NCBI GenBank assembly: GCA_963712815.1 | Contig: CAVQJL010000010.1 | Span: forward strand, 62,001-126,000 | DNA from: RPQJ01 sp963712815 | Lineage (GTDB): Bacteria > Pseudomonadota > Gammaproteobacteria > Steroidobacterales > Steroidobacteraceae | Reading direction: 5' to 3' | Length of the DNA stretch: 64,000 bases | Shown here: in pieces, positions 49,529 through 58,569 of the stretch | How the letters are laid out: each line of letters starts with the position of its first letter | Numbering within the stretch: position 1 is the first letter of the stretch | The notes under the pieces: generated by a model | What the model saw: the letters and a program-made list of their open reading frames with translations, nothing else | Databases searched by the model: none | What the model was told of the DNA's origin: nothing | Translations under genes and position numbers: made by a program

Positions 49529-49609
49529 GATTGGGTACCCCGTGTTAGGACCCGGGAACGGAGCAGCCCGCGCGACGGATGCAGGAGTTTACCGCGCACC
49601 GGCGGCCCG

Positions 49610-51010
49610 TCAGAGACGCCCGTCGGCCCGGCAGCGCTCGAGCGTCAGGTCGAGGCAGCGCCAGGCCTTCTCGGCGAGCTCGTCGATCTGCTCCCGGCTG
49701 ATCACCAGCGGCGGCGAGATGATCATGGTGTCGCGCACGGCCCGCATGATCAGGCCGTTCTGGAAGCAGAAGTCGCGGCAGATCGTGCCCACCTCGCCGC
49801 GCGGTGTCGAAGAAGCGGCGGGTCGCCTTGTCGCGGACCAGCTCGAGCGCGCCGATCAGGCCCATCGAGCGCGCCTCGCCGACCAGCGGGTGCTCGGCGA
49901 TCTGGCGCCACTTGGCCGCGAGGTACGGCCCGGTCTCGTCGCGGGTGCGCTCGACGAGGTTCTCCTGCTGCAGCAGCGACAGGTTGACGCTCGCCACCGC
50001 GCAGGCCACCGGGTGGCCGGAGTACGTGTAGCCGTGGGCGAACTCGCCGCCCTTCTCGATCAGCACGTCGGCGACCCGGTCGCCGACCATGACGCCGCCG
50101 ATCGGCAGGTAGCCGGACGACAGCCCCTTGGCGATCGGTCATCAGGTCCGGGCGGATGCCGTACAGGTCGCAGCCGAACCAGTGCCCGGTGCGGCCGAAG
50201 CCGCAGATCACCTCGTCGGCGACCAGCAGGATGCCGTGCTGGTCGCAGATGCGCTGGATCTCCGGCCAGTAGGTGTCCGGCGGGATGATCACGCCGCCCG
50301 CGCCCTGGATCGGCTCGCCGATGAAGGCCGCGACGCGGTCGGCGCCGAGCTCCTCGATCTTCTGCTCGAGCGCCCGCGCGATCTGCAGGCCGAACTCGTC
50401 CGGCGACAGGTCGCCGCCCTCGCCGTACCAGTACGGCTGCGGGATGTGGACGATGTCCGGAATCGGCAGGCCGCCCTGCTCGTGCATGAACGCCATGCCG
50501 CCGAGGCTCGCGCCGGCCATCGTGCTGCCGTGGTAGGCGTTGACGCGGCTGATGATCACCTTGCGCTCGCGGCTCGCCCAGCAGGTCCCAGTAGCGGCGC
50601 ACCAGCCGCACGACCGTGTCGTTGCCCTCCGAGCCCGAGCCGGTGAAGAACACGCGGTTGAACTGCGGCGGCGTGAGGTCGACGAGCTGCTTGGCGAGCT
50701 CGATCACCGGCGGGTGGGCGGTCTGGAAGAAGCTGTTGTAGTACGGCAGCTCGAGCATCTGGCGGTAGGCCGCCTCGGCCAGCTCGCGCCGCCCGTAGCC
50801 GAGATTGACGCACCACAGGCCGGCCATGCCGTCGAGGATGCGGTTGCCGTCGGAGTCGTAGAGGTAGACGCCCTCGGCCCGGACGATGACCCGCGCGCCC
50901 TTGGCGTGCAGGGACTTGTAGTCCGTGAACGGGTGCAGGTAGTGCTGGCGGTCGAGCTCCTGCCAGGCGTCGGTGGTCCGGTCGGCGACGTAGGGGATCG
51001 CGGTGCTCAT
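49610..51010 (-). CDS. spuC: Putrescine/polyamine:pyruvate aminotransferase, SpuC type (three frame breaks)
   Basis: Class III PLP aminotransferase that moves the amino group of putrescine (or a related diamine) to pyruvate, about 466 codons. Reads HYLHPFTDYKSLHAKGARVI, LYDSDGNRILDGMAGLWCVN, QFNRVFFTGSGSEGNDTVVR, NAYHGSTMAGASLGGMAFMH, AAFIGEPIQGAGGVIIPPDT, ILLVADEVICGFGRTGHWFG, HGYTYSGHPVACAVASVNLS and IMRAVRDTMIISPPLVISRE. The PLP lysine lies in the stretch disrupted by the break near 50140, so it cannot be confirmed directly. Other breaks lie near 50575 and 49800. Gene order after spuB supports SpuC; it also lies 12 bases from the spuB stop. Confidence 0.9.
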
Positions 51011-51021
51011 CGGTGGGCGCC

Positions 51022-52362
51022 TCAGACGTTGAGCAGCAGGTGCTCTCGCTCCCAGGAGCTGATCACCTGCAGGAACGTGTCGAGTCTCGCTTTCCTTGAC
51101 GGCCGTGTAGGCGAGCACGAAGCGCTCGCCGAGCAGGTCGATCAGCGGGCGGCAGTCGCGCAGCAGGCGCACGGATTCCTCGAGGTTGCGCGGCAGGCCG
51201 AACGGCAGGTCGTAGGCGCTGCCGGAGACGGGCTCGGAGGGCTTCAGGCCCTCGAGCATGCCGAGGTAGCCGCAGGCCAGCGAGGCCGCGATGGCGAGGT
51301 AGGGGTTCGCGTCGGCGCCGCCGAGCCGGTTCTCGACGCGCCGGTTCTCCGCGTTCGAGATCGGCACGCGCAGCCCGGCCGTGCGGTTGTCGTAGCCCCA
51401 CTGCGTGTTGATCGGCGCCATGTGCCGCAGGATGATGCGGCGGAACGAGTTGACGTTGGGCGCGAACAGCGACATCGCCGACGGCAGGTACTTCTGCAGA
51501 CCCGCGATGTGCGCGAAGAACAGCGGGCTCGGGTTGCCGTCCTTGTCGCTGAAGACGTTCTTGCCGGTCTTCGCGTCCACGACGCTCTGGTGGATGTGCA
51601 TCGAGCTGCCCGGCTCGCGCGCCATCGGCTTCGCCATGAAGGTCGCGTACATCTTGTGGCGTAACGCGGCCTCGCGCGCCGTGCGCTTGAACATGAACAC
51701 CTGGTCGGCGAGCGACATCGCGTCGCCGTGGATCAGGTTGATCTCCATCTGCGCCGCGCCGTCCTCGTGGATCAGCGTGTCGATCTCGATCTCCTGCGCC
51801 TCGCAGAAGGCGTAGATGTCGTCGAACAGCGGGTCGAACTCGTTGACCGCGGCGATGCTGTAGGACTGGCGGCCGACCTCCGGCCGGCCCGGAGCGCCCG
51901 ATCGGCGGCTTGAGCGGGTAGTCGGCGTCGATGTTCGGCTCGACGAGGTAGAACTCGAGTTCGGGCGCGACGATCGGCTTCCAGCCCTGCTGCGCATAGA
52001 GGTCGAGCATCTGGCGCAGCACGTAGCGCGGCGCCATCGTCACCGGGCGGCCGTCCGCGTAGAAGCTGTCGTGGATCACCTGCGCGGTCGGCTCGGCGGC
52101 CCAGGGCACGACGCGCGTGGTGGCCGGATCGGCGCGCAGCACGATGTCGATCTCGGACGGGCTGATGGCGCGATCGTCCTCCGGGTAGTCGCCGGTGACG
52201 GTCTGCAGGAAGATGCTCTCGGGCATCCGCATGCCCTCTTCCTCGGCGAACTTCATCGCGGGCATCACCTTGCCGCGCGCGATGCCGGCCATGTCGGGCA
52301 CGCACGGCCTCGACCTCCGAGATGCCGTGTTCCTTGAAAAACTGTCGGATGGGCGTACTCAT
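51022..52362 (-). CDS. spuB: Glutamine-synthetase-family gamma-glutamylpolyamine synthetase, SpuB/PuuA type (three frame breaks)
   Basis: ATP-dependent ligase of the GS fold that joins glutamate to putrescine or another polyamine, about 447 codons. MSTPIRQFFKEHGISEVEAV, then PDMAGIARGKVMPAMKFAEE, WKPIVAPELEFYLVEPNIDA (metal-binding Glu), EDGAAQMEINLIHGDAMSLA, YATFMAKPMAREPGSSMHIH (K-P and H-x-H of the active site), FRRIILRHMAPINTQWGYDN, VPISNAENRRVENRLGGADA (R-x-E-x-R-x-x-G-A-D) and ending FLQVISSWEREHLLLNV. Breaks lie near 52300, 51905 and 51090. Lengths and the A-N-P-Y-L motif exclude housekeeping GlnA. spuA overlaps upstream by four bases. Confidence 0.9.
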
Positions 52363-53124
52363 GCTCTGCGTCCTTTGGCGTGCGCCCGCGCCGCCTCTCC
52401 GAAGGCAGCGAACAGTGCGCGCGAGAATGGGTTGTTCATCACCTGCCACTCGGGGTGCCACTGCACCGCGAGCGCGAAGCCGCGCGCGCCGCGCACGCGG
52501 AAGCCCTCGATCAGTCCGTCCGGCGCCCGCGCCTCGACCTCGAGGCCGTCGCCGAGGCGCTGCACGCCCTGCGAGTGCAGCGAATTCACCGTCAACCGGC
52601 TCGCACCCGCGATGCGCTGCAGCTCGCCGCCGGGCACGAGTTCGATCTCGTGCGCGGGCGCGTACTGCAGCTTCGAGCGGCGTCCTCCTTGTCCTCGCGG
52701 TGGTCCGCGAAGCCCGGGCACTTCCTGCACCTTCTGCCAGAGCGTGCCGCCGTAGGCGACGTTCATCTCCTGGAAGCCGCGGCAGACGGCGAAGCAGCGG
52801 CATGCCCGCGGCGACCACCCTCGGGATCAGCGGCAGCGTCGTCGCGTCGCGATGCGGATCGTGCAGCGTGTCGGGATCGCTCGGCGGCCCGACGTAGCGA
52901 TGCGGCTCGACGTTCGACGGGCTGCCCGTGAGCAGGATGCCGTCGACGCTCGCGAGGATCGCCTCGAGGTTCGCCTCCTCGCCGAGCGAGGGCACAGCAC
53001 CGGCATGGCGCTCTGCGGCCTCTGCGACCGCGGTGATGTACTTCTCGCCGACGCAATGGAACGGGTGCGGGCCGAGGATCCGGCGATCCGCGGGAATGCC
53101 GATCAGCGGTTTCGAGCGAGACAC
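52359..53124 (-). CDS. spuA: Gamma-glutamyl-GABA hydrolase-type class I amidotransferase, SpuA/PuuD type (two frame breaks)
   Basis: Hydrolase releasing GABA or a polyamine product from its gamma-glutamyl conjugate, about 255 codons. From a GTG at 53124: PLIGIPADRRILGPHPFHCV, KYITAVAEAAERHAGAVPSL, SVDGILLTGSPSNVEPHRYV, then a frame break near 52800 that splits the nucleophile region (C-R-G-F-Q-E-M-N-V), and EFELVPGGELQRIAG-like, TVNSLHSQGVQRLGDGLEVE, FALAVQWHPEWQVMNNPFSR with the catalytic His-Glu pair. A second break lies near 52690. First gene of the minus-strand polyamine operon; the stop overlaps the spuB start. Confidence 0.88.
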
Positions 53125-53363
53125 GTTTAAGATCCTAGACGGCCTACGGTGGGCCGCGGGATGCGGACCGGTGAGATTAAACCACAGCACCCCGGGGGCC
53201 GTCGCCGGGGAACGGACTGAGCGGTTAAAAGTTAACTGAAACAGCCGGTTAATTGCCCACCGAACCCCCGGCGAGCGCTTGCCGGCCGCTCGCGCGAAGC
53301 GGCTATCCTCGGGCGACTCCGACGGTCCAGTCCGTCACTAAATCCTAAACATTCGGGGTTCCC
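53125..53363. promoter_or_regulatory. Divergent spuA/spuI regulatory region with GTTAA operator-like repeats
   Basis: The 239 bases between the two divergent polyamine operons are AT-richer than their surroundings in the middle. A perfect inverted repeat GTTAA-AAG-TTAAC lies at 53224-53236, and the heptamer CGGTTAA occurs twice in direct orientation (53222-53228 and 53246-53252), 24 bases apart. This spacing suits two sites on the same helix face. A weak promoter for spuI (TTGCCG 53279-53284, TATCCT 53304-53309, 19-base spacer) lies downstream of the repeats. Repressor or activator identity is unknown; in other bacteria PuuR or BauR-type regulators act at such sites. Confidence 0.5.
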
Positions 53364-54737
53364 ATGCCGCAGTTCGCGGACTACGAGCAGGCTCGCGCCT
53401 GGCTCGCCCAGCACCCGAAGGTGCGCTACGTCGACCTGCTGCTGCCCGACCAGTTGGGCATCCCGCGCGGCAAGCGTGTCACGGCCGAGGAACTCGAGGG
53501 CATCCATCGCAACGGCATGCTGCTGCCGGCGTCGATGTTCGCGCTCGACGTGCTGGGCGGCACGATCCAGGCGACGGGCCTCGGGTTCGACGAGGGCGAC
53601 GCCGACCGCATCTGCCTGCCGCTGCCCGGATCGCTCGCGCCCGTGCCCTGGCTCGGCGAGCAGGTCGCGCAGATGCAGGTCGCGATGTACGACCACGACC
53701 GCAGCCCGTTCTTCGGCGACCCGCGCCACGTGCTCGAGCAGGTGCTGCGGCGCTACGGCGCGCGTGGCCTGACGCCCGTGATGGCAGTCGAGCTCGAGTT
53801 CTACTTCGTCGACCGCGAACGCACGGCCGAAGGGCGCAGCCCAGCCGCCGCGCCAGCCGCGCTCGGGGCGGCGCGAGGACAAGACGCAGATCAACTCGAT
53901 GGCCGAGCTCGACGAGTACTCGGCCGTGCTCGCGGCGATCGACGCGGCGGCCCGCGCGCAGGACCTGCCGACCGGCACCGTGCTCGCCGAGTACGGTCCG
54001 GGCCAGTTCGAGGTGAACCTGCACCACGTCGCCGACGCGCTGCTCGCCTGCGACCACGCGATCCGCCTCAAGCGACTGGTGAAGGGCGTCGCGCTCGCCC
54101 ACGGGCTCGATGCCACTTTCATGCCGAAGCCGTACCGCGATCACGCGGGCAGCGGCACGCACCTGCACGTGAGCCTGCTCGATCAGGAGGGGCGCAACAT
54201 CTGTTCGCGGCCGAGGACCCGGCGGGCTCGCCGGCCCTCCGTCACGCGATCGGCGGGCTGGCGGCGACCATCAACGACACGATGGCGGTGTGCGCACCGA
54301 CCGCGAATTCCTACCGCCGCTTCCAGCCCGAGGCCTACGTGCCGCTGAACCCGAGCTGGGCCGTGAACAATCGCGGCGTGGCGTTCCGCGTGCCGGCCGG
54401 CCCGCCCGCGAGCCGGCGCGTCGAGCACCGCGTGGCCGGCGCCGACGCCAATCCCTACCTGCTCGCGGCGATGGTGCTCGGCGGGATGCTGCATGGCATC
54501 GAGCGCGAGCTCGACCCGGGCCCGGTGCTGGCCGGCAACGCCTATCGCGACGCGACGCCCACGATCCCGCTCAGCTGGCCCGAGGCCCTGGCGGCGTTCG
54601 AGCGCAGCGAGTTCGCGCGCGACTGCCTGGGCGAGCGTTTCGCCCGCCTGTACGCGCAGACGCGCCGTGGCGAGATGCAGGAGTTCGGCTCCTACGTGTC
54701 GCCGCTCGAGTATTCCTGGTACCTGACCACCGTCTGA
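53364..54737 (+). CDS. spuI: Second glutamine-synthetase-family polyamine ligase, SpuI/PuuA type (two frame breaks)
   Basis: GS-fold gamma-glutamylpolyamine synthetase, about 457 codons, divergent from spuA as in Pseudomonas. Reads RYVDLLLPDQLGIPRGKRVT, LDVLGGTIQATGLGFDEGDA, LTPVMAVELEFYFVDRERTA, VLAEYGPGQFEVNLHHVADA, TFMPKPYRDHAGSGTHLHVS, then NSYRRFQPEAYVPLNPSWAV, RRVEHRVAGADANPYLLAAM and ending YVSPLEYSWYLTTV. Breaks lie near 53880 and 54210. It is only distantly similar to spuB in the window, so the two ligases probably differ in substrate. The FAD oxidase gene follows three bases downstream. Confidence 0.88.
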   Translation: MPQFADYEQARAWLAQHPKVRYVDLLLPDQLGIPRGKRVTAEELEGIHRNGMLLPASMFALDVLGGTIQATGLGFDEGDADRICLPLPGSLAPVPWLGEQVAQMQVAMYDHDRSPFFGDPRHVLEQVLRRYGARGLTPVMAVELEFYFVDRERTAEGRSPAAAPAALGAARGQDADQLDGRARRVLGRARGDRRGGPRAGPADRHRARRVRSGPVRGEPAPRRRRAARLRPRDPPQATGEGRRARPRARCHFHAEAVPRSRGQRHAPAREPARSGGAQHLFAAEDPAGSPALRHAIGGLAATINDTMAVCAPTANSYRRFQPEAYVPLNPSWAVNNRGVAFRVPAGPPASRRVEHRVAGADANPYLLAAMVLGGMLHGIERELDPGPVLAGNAYRDATPTIPLSWPEALAAFERSEFARDCLGERFARLYAQTRRGEMQEFGSYVSPLEYSWYLTTV

Positions 54738-54740
54738 GCC

Positions 54741-56017
54741 ATGCAGCACGTCCGCTCGTACTACGCCGCCTCGGCGAATCCGGCTCCGCTGCGCGAGCCG
54801 CTCGACGGCGAGACGACGGCGGACGTCTGCGTGGTCGGCGGCGGCATCGCCGGCTGCTCGACGGCGCTGCGACCTCGCCGAGCGCGGCTACCGGTCGTGC
54901 TGCTCGAGGGCAAGCGCATCGGCTGGGGCGCGTCCGGGCGCAGCGGCGGACAGGCGATCTTCGGATTCGCCGCCGGGCAGGACAAGCTCGTCGCGCAGGT
55001 CGGCCGCGACGCGGCACGGGACATGTTCGACGTCTCGGTCGAGGCGCTCGATCTGCTGCGGGAGCGCGTCGCGCGCCACGCCATCGACTGCGACCTGCAC
55101 TGGGGCCAGATGCACGTCGCGATCAAGCCGCGTCACGAGACGGAGCTGAAGGCGTGGCAGCGAGGAACTCGCGGCCGACTACGGCTACACGTCGCTGCGC
55201 TGGCTGGGCCGCGACGAGGTCCGCGAACTGCTCGCGACGGAGCGCTACACCGGCGGGCTCGTACGATGCGCGCAGCGGCCACCTGCATCCGCTCAACTAC
55301 ACGCTCGGACTCGCGGCGGCCGCCGCGGCCGCGGGCGTCCGCATCTTCGAGGGCAGCCAGGTCACGCGCGTCGAGCACGGCGACACCGCGGTCGTGCACA
55401 CGGACCGGGGCCGCGTGCGCGCGAAGCACGTCGCGCTGTGCTGCAACGCCTACATCGACGAGCTCGCGCCGCGGCTGCGCGCCGCGCATCATGCCAGTGG
55501 GCACGTACATCGTCGCGACCGAGCCGCTCGGCCAGGCGCGCATCGAGGCGTTGATGCGCGAGAACATCGCGCGTCACCGACGTGAACTGGGTGCTCGATT
55601 ACTTCCGGCGCTCGGCCGACCACCGCCTGCTGTTCGGCGGACGGGTCAGCTACTCGGGCCTCGACCCGCTCGGCACCGAGCGCGCGACGCGCGCGCGGAT
55701 GCTCAAGGTCTTCCCGCAGCTCGCCGACGTGAAGCTCGAATACGCCTGGGGCGGTTACGTGGACATCACGATGAGCCGCGCGCCGGACTTCGGCCGGCTC
55801 GCGCCGAACGTGTACTACCTGCAGGGCTTCTCGGGCCACGGCATCGCGCTCACCGGCATGGCGGGCCGGCTCGTCGCCGAGGCGATCGCGGGCCAGGCCG
55901 AGCGCTTCGACCTGTTCGACGAAGCTCGAGCACCGCGACTTCCCGGGCGGGCCGCTGTTGCGCACCCCGGCGCTGGTACTGGCGATGCTGTGGTTCAGGC
56001 TGAAGGACCTGCTGTAG
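54741..56017 (+). CDS. puuB: Gamma-glutamylputrescine oxidase, PuuB-type FAD enzyme (four or more frame breaks)
   Basis: DAO-family flavoenzyme oxidising gamma-glutamylputrescine (or a related conjugate) to the aminoaldehyde, about 425 codons. Dinucleotide-binding motif DVCVVGGGIAGCSTAL near residue 30, then GKRIGWGASGRSGGQAIFGF, FDVSVEALDLLRERVARHAI, HLHPLNYTLGLAAAAAAAGV, HVALCCNAYIDELAPRLRA, WVLDYFRRSADHRLLFGGRV and VYYLQGFSGHGIALTGMAGR (C-terminal FAD contact). Breaks lie near 54870, 55160, at 55261 (extra G before TAC), near 55490-55570 and near 55922. It follows spuI by three bases, so they form one transcript. Confidence 0.88.
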
Positions 56018-56026
56018 CCGACTCAA

Positions 56027-56485
56027 CTACCCGAGCGTCAGTACGTACTCGGTGAAGTCCTCGTCGCGCTTCCAGCCGAGCGATTCGTAGAGTCGCTGCG
56101 CGGCGTCATTGGTGCGCGCGGTCTGCAGGGTGAGCGCGACGGCGCCCGAAGCCCGTGCATGGGTCGCGGCGGCCTCCATCAGGCCGCGCGCGACGCCGTG
56201 GCGGCGCGCCGCGGGCGCCACGAACAGGTCATAGAGCACCAGCACCCGCGCCGCCCGCAGCGACGAGAAGGTCGGGTACATCTGCACGAAGCCGAGCGCG
56301 GCACCCTCCGCGGACTGCGCGAGCAGCACGATCGACTCGTCGCGCTCCAGGCGCTCGGCAATGTAGCGACGGGAGAGCGCGAGGTCGGGGGCGAGCCCGT
56401 AGAACCGGCGGTACGCGTCGAACAGCGGCGCGACGCGGTCGGCGTCGCCGGACGTGGCACGGCGAACGTGCACCTGCGCGGTCAC
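56027..56485 (-). CDS. GNAT-family N-acetyltransferase
   Basis: Acetyl-CoA-dependent acetyltransferase of 152 residues, intact. The fold is seen in VRRATSGDADRVAPLFDAYR, VLLAQSAEGAALGFVQMYP, the acetyl-CoA loop VAPAARRHGVARGLMEAAA (R-x-x-G-V/I-G/A pattern) and the C-terminal NDAAQRLYESLGWKRDEDF. Substrate unknown; polyamine acetylation would fit the neighbourhood but the gene is convergent with puuB and not in its operon. Its stop is nine bases from the puuB stop with no terminator between them. Confidence 0.82.
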   Translation of the reverse strand: MTAQVHVRRATSGDADRVAPLFDAYRRFYGLAPDLALSRRYIAERLERDESIVLLAQSAEGAALGFVQMYPTFSSLRAARVLVLYDLFVAPAARRHGVARGLMEAAATHARASGAVALTLQTARTNDAAQRLYESLGWKRDEDFTEYVLTLG

Positions 56486-56501
56486 GGCTTGGATCCCGGT
56501 C

Positions 56502-56981
56502 TCAGCCCGCGCAGCGTGCGTACCGCGACTCGACCGCCGGGTAGACCGCGCCGTCGGGTGCGATGTTGAACATCAGCACGTGCAGTTCGTCCGCCGCGTC
56601 CGACCCGAGCACGATGCGCCAGCCCCACGCCGGACCCGGCGGGTCGTTGTAGCTGCCGAGCGCCGAGATTCGCCCGGCGTCGTCCGCCTCGCCACGGAAC
56701 CGCATGAACTGGCCGCCGGTGTGGAACGAATCCACCCAGACCATGTCCTCCGCGCCGATCTCCGGCGCGTTGCGCACCAGCAGCAGGCCCTCCTGAGGAG
56801 CACCGCCCTCCTCCCACGAGTAGCGGAACGACACGAAGGCGCCGCACGCCTCGAGTGCAACGGACGCGCTGGTCGGGCACTCGTGCACCGGCGTGCCGGG
56901 TTCGAACCAGAGGCGATTGTGGCCGGTCCAGTGGCCGGCATATTCGCCGAGCCGGCCGCGCAGCGATCGGGATTCAGGCAT
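56502..56981 (-). CDS. DUF1579 family protein
   Basis: Intact protein of 159 residues. RLGEYAGHWTGHNRLWFEPG, GAFVSFRYSWEEGG, GLLLVRNAPE, VWVDSFHTGGQFMRFRGE, WGWRIVLG and VLMFNIAPDG correspond to the DUF1579 pattern, a lipocalin-like beta-barrel family of unknown function. It lies 16 bases upstream of the acetyltransferase gene on the same strand and probably shares its transcript. Divergent from the YcaQ-like gene. Confidence 0.75.
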   Translation of the reverse strand: MPESRSLRGRLGEYAGHWTGHNRLWFEPGTPVHECPTSASVALEACGAFVSFRYSWEEGGAPQEGLLLVRNAPEIGAEDMVWVDSFHTGGQFMRFRGEADDAGRISALGSYNDPPGPAWGWRIVLGSDAADELHVLMFNIAPDGAVYPAVESRYARCAG

Positions 56982-57071
56982 GGCGCGCGCTCCTTGGGTT
57001 ACGGGGAGATGATCAGTGACGACGAAACACCTGCGTTTACACTCCGCGGCCTGAAGCCGGCAAGGGCCCTC

Positions 57072-58186
57072 GTGACCATCACCATCGAACAACTGCGCCG
57101 CTACGCGGTGGCTCGATCGCTGTTCAGGCCGACGACACTCGGCCGGGCGATCGAGAAGCTCGGCTACGTCCAGGCCGATCCGATTCGCGCACCGGCGCGC
57201 GCCCAGGACCTCACGCTCCGGCACCGGGTGACGGGCTACCGTGCCGGCGATCTCGAGCGTCGATATCCGCGATTGAGGCTGGAGGAGGACTTCTTCGTCA
57301 ACTACGGGATCCTGCCGCGCGCGCACAGCGAGTTGATGCATCCCCGGACGGCGCGAGCGGCGTGGACGGAACGGCGGCGCAGGCAAGCGGACGCGGTGCT
57401 GGCGTTCGTCCGCGAGCGCGGTGCGGTCGCATCCACGCGAGGTCGATGCCCGGTTTGCACACGGCAAGGTGACCAACTGGTTCGGTGGTTCGTCGAACGC
57501 AAGCACGCAGCTGCTCGACGAGATGCATTACCGCGGACTGCTGCGTGTAGTGCGCCGCGACGGCGGCACCCGGGTGTACGCCGCACGGGAGGCCCCGGCA
57601 GAACCGCCGCAGGACGATGCCGCCATCGACGCGCGCATGGACGCGCTCGTCGACATCCTCGTTAACAAATACGCTCCCCTGCTCGCAAGCGGTCTCGGCC
57701 ACCTGCTGAGCCTGCTGTGCCGCGGCGTGCCCCAGTGGCGCGCGCGACGCGCCTCGACACTGGCGCGCGCGAAGAGCCGGCTCGCTCACGCCCGCGTGGG
57801 TTCCGAGGACTGGTACTGGCCGGCGACCGAGAATCCCGCGTCGCGCCGCTGGCGTCCGGACGACGCCGTGCGGCTGCTCACGCCGTTCGACCCGATCGTG
57901 TTCGACCGTCGTCGATTCGAGCTCTTCTGGGGATGGCCCTACCGGTTCGAGGCCTACACGCCGGCGCCCAGGCGGAAGCTGGGCTACTACGCGCTGCCAC
58001 TGCTGTGGCGCGACCGTGCTGTCGGCTGGGGAAACCTCGCGATCGACAGCGGTTCGCTGACCGGCATCGTTCGGCTACATCGAGGGTGCGGCACCCTCCG
58101 ACCCTGCCTTTGGCGAAGGCCTGGCGGCCGAGCTCGATCGAATGCGCGTCTTCCTTGGACTGGCGAACCCGGCGACCGGCGCGTGA
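57072..58186 (+). CDS. YcaQ-like winged-helix DNA glycosylase (two frame breaks)
   Basis: Member of the HTH_42 family that includes E. coli YcaQ and AlkZ, DNA glycosylases that unhook interstrand cross-links. It reads VTITIEQLRRYAVARSLF, then AIEKLGYVQADPIRAPARAQ with the catalytic Q-x-D motif (VQAD), LERRYPRLRLEEDFFVNYGI, LLDEMHYRGLLRVVRRDGGT, PFDPIVFDRRRFELFWGWPY and KLGYYALPLLWRDRAVGWGN. Breaks lie near 57430 and 58072. I prefer the GTG at 57072 (AAGGG a few bases upstream; homology starts there) over the in-frame ATG at 57009, which would leave 27 bases for two divergent promoters. About 371 codons. Confidence 0.8.
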
Positions 58187-58199
58187 AGGCGCTCGCGGA

Positions 58200-58556
58200 T
58201 CAGTCGCCCGAGTACCGTGCCCCGCTCGTGCAGGTCTCGTGCACGACCACGGTTGCCAGCTGTGGCAGTGCCGGCTGCAGCCGCTGCCAGATCCAGCGCG
58301 CGAGGTGCTCGCTGGTCGGGTTCTCGAGCCCGGGCACGTCGTTGAGGTAATGATGGTCGAGCTGCTGGAACAGCGGCTCGAACGCGGACTTCACGTCGGC
58401 GAAGTCCATCACCCAGCCGAGATGCGCGTCGACCGGGCCGCGCACGTGGATCTCGACGCGGAACGAGTGCCCGTGGACACGCGCGCACTTGTGGCCCGCA
58501 GGCACGTTCGGCAGCCGGTGCGCACTCTCGAGCGTGAAGACCTTGAAGATTTCCAA
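58200..58556 (-). CDS. queD: 6-carboxytetrahydropterin synthase
   Basis: Zinc enzyme making 6-carboxy-5,6,7,8-tetrahydropterin from dihydroneopterin triphosphate, second step of queuosine (7-deazaguanine) synthesis. 118 residues, intact, from a TTG start with AGGGG upstream. Zinc ligands His13 (LESAHRL), His28 and His30 (CARVHGHSF); catalytic Cys24; VMDFADVKSAFEPLFQQLDH, the E/P-T-S-E-H motif in GLENPTSEHLARWIW and the C-terminal VHETCTSGARY. The gene follows rlmKL by 13 bases; the last three genes of this operon all concern nucleic-acid maintenance or modification. Confidence 0.9.
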   Translation of the reverse strand: MEIFKVFTLESAHRLPNVPAGHKCARVHGHSFRVEIHVRGPVDAHLGWVMDFADVKSAFEPLFQQLDHHYLNDVPGLENPTSEHLARWIWQRLQPALPQLATVVVHETCTSGARYSGD

Positions 58557-58569
58557 TTTGTTTCGCCCC

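Noticed and set aside
51022..54737. Housekeeping glutamine synthetase (glnA)
   Set aside because: Both GS-family proteins lie in a polyamine cluster, have PuuA-type length and motifs, and lack the adenylylation-site context of GlnA.
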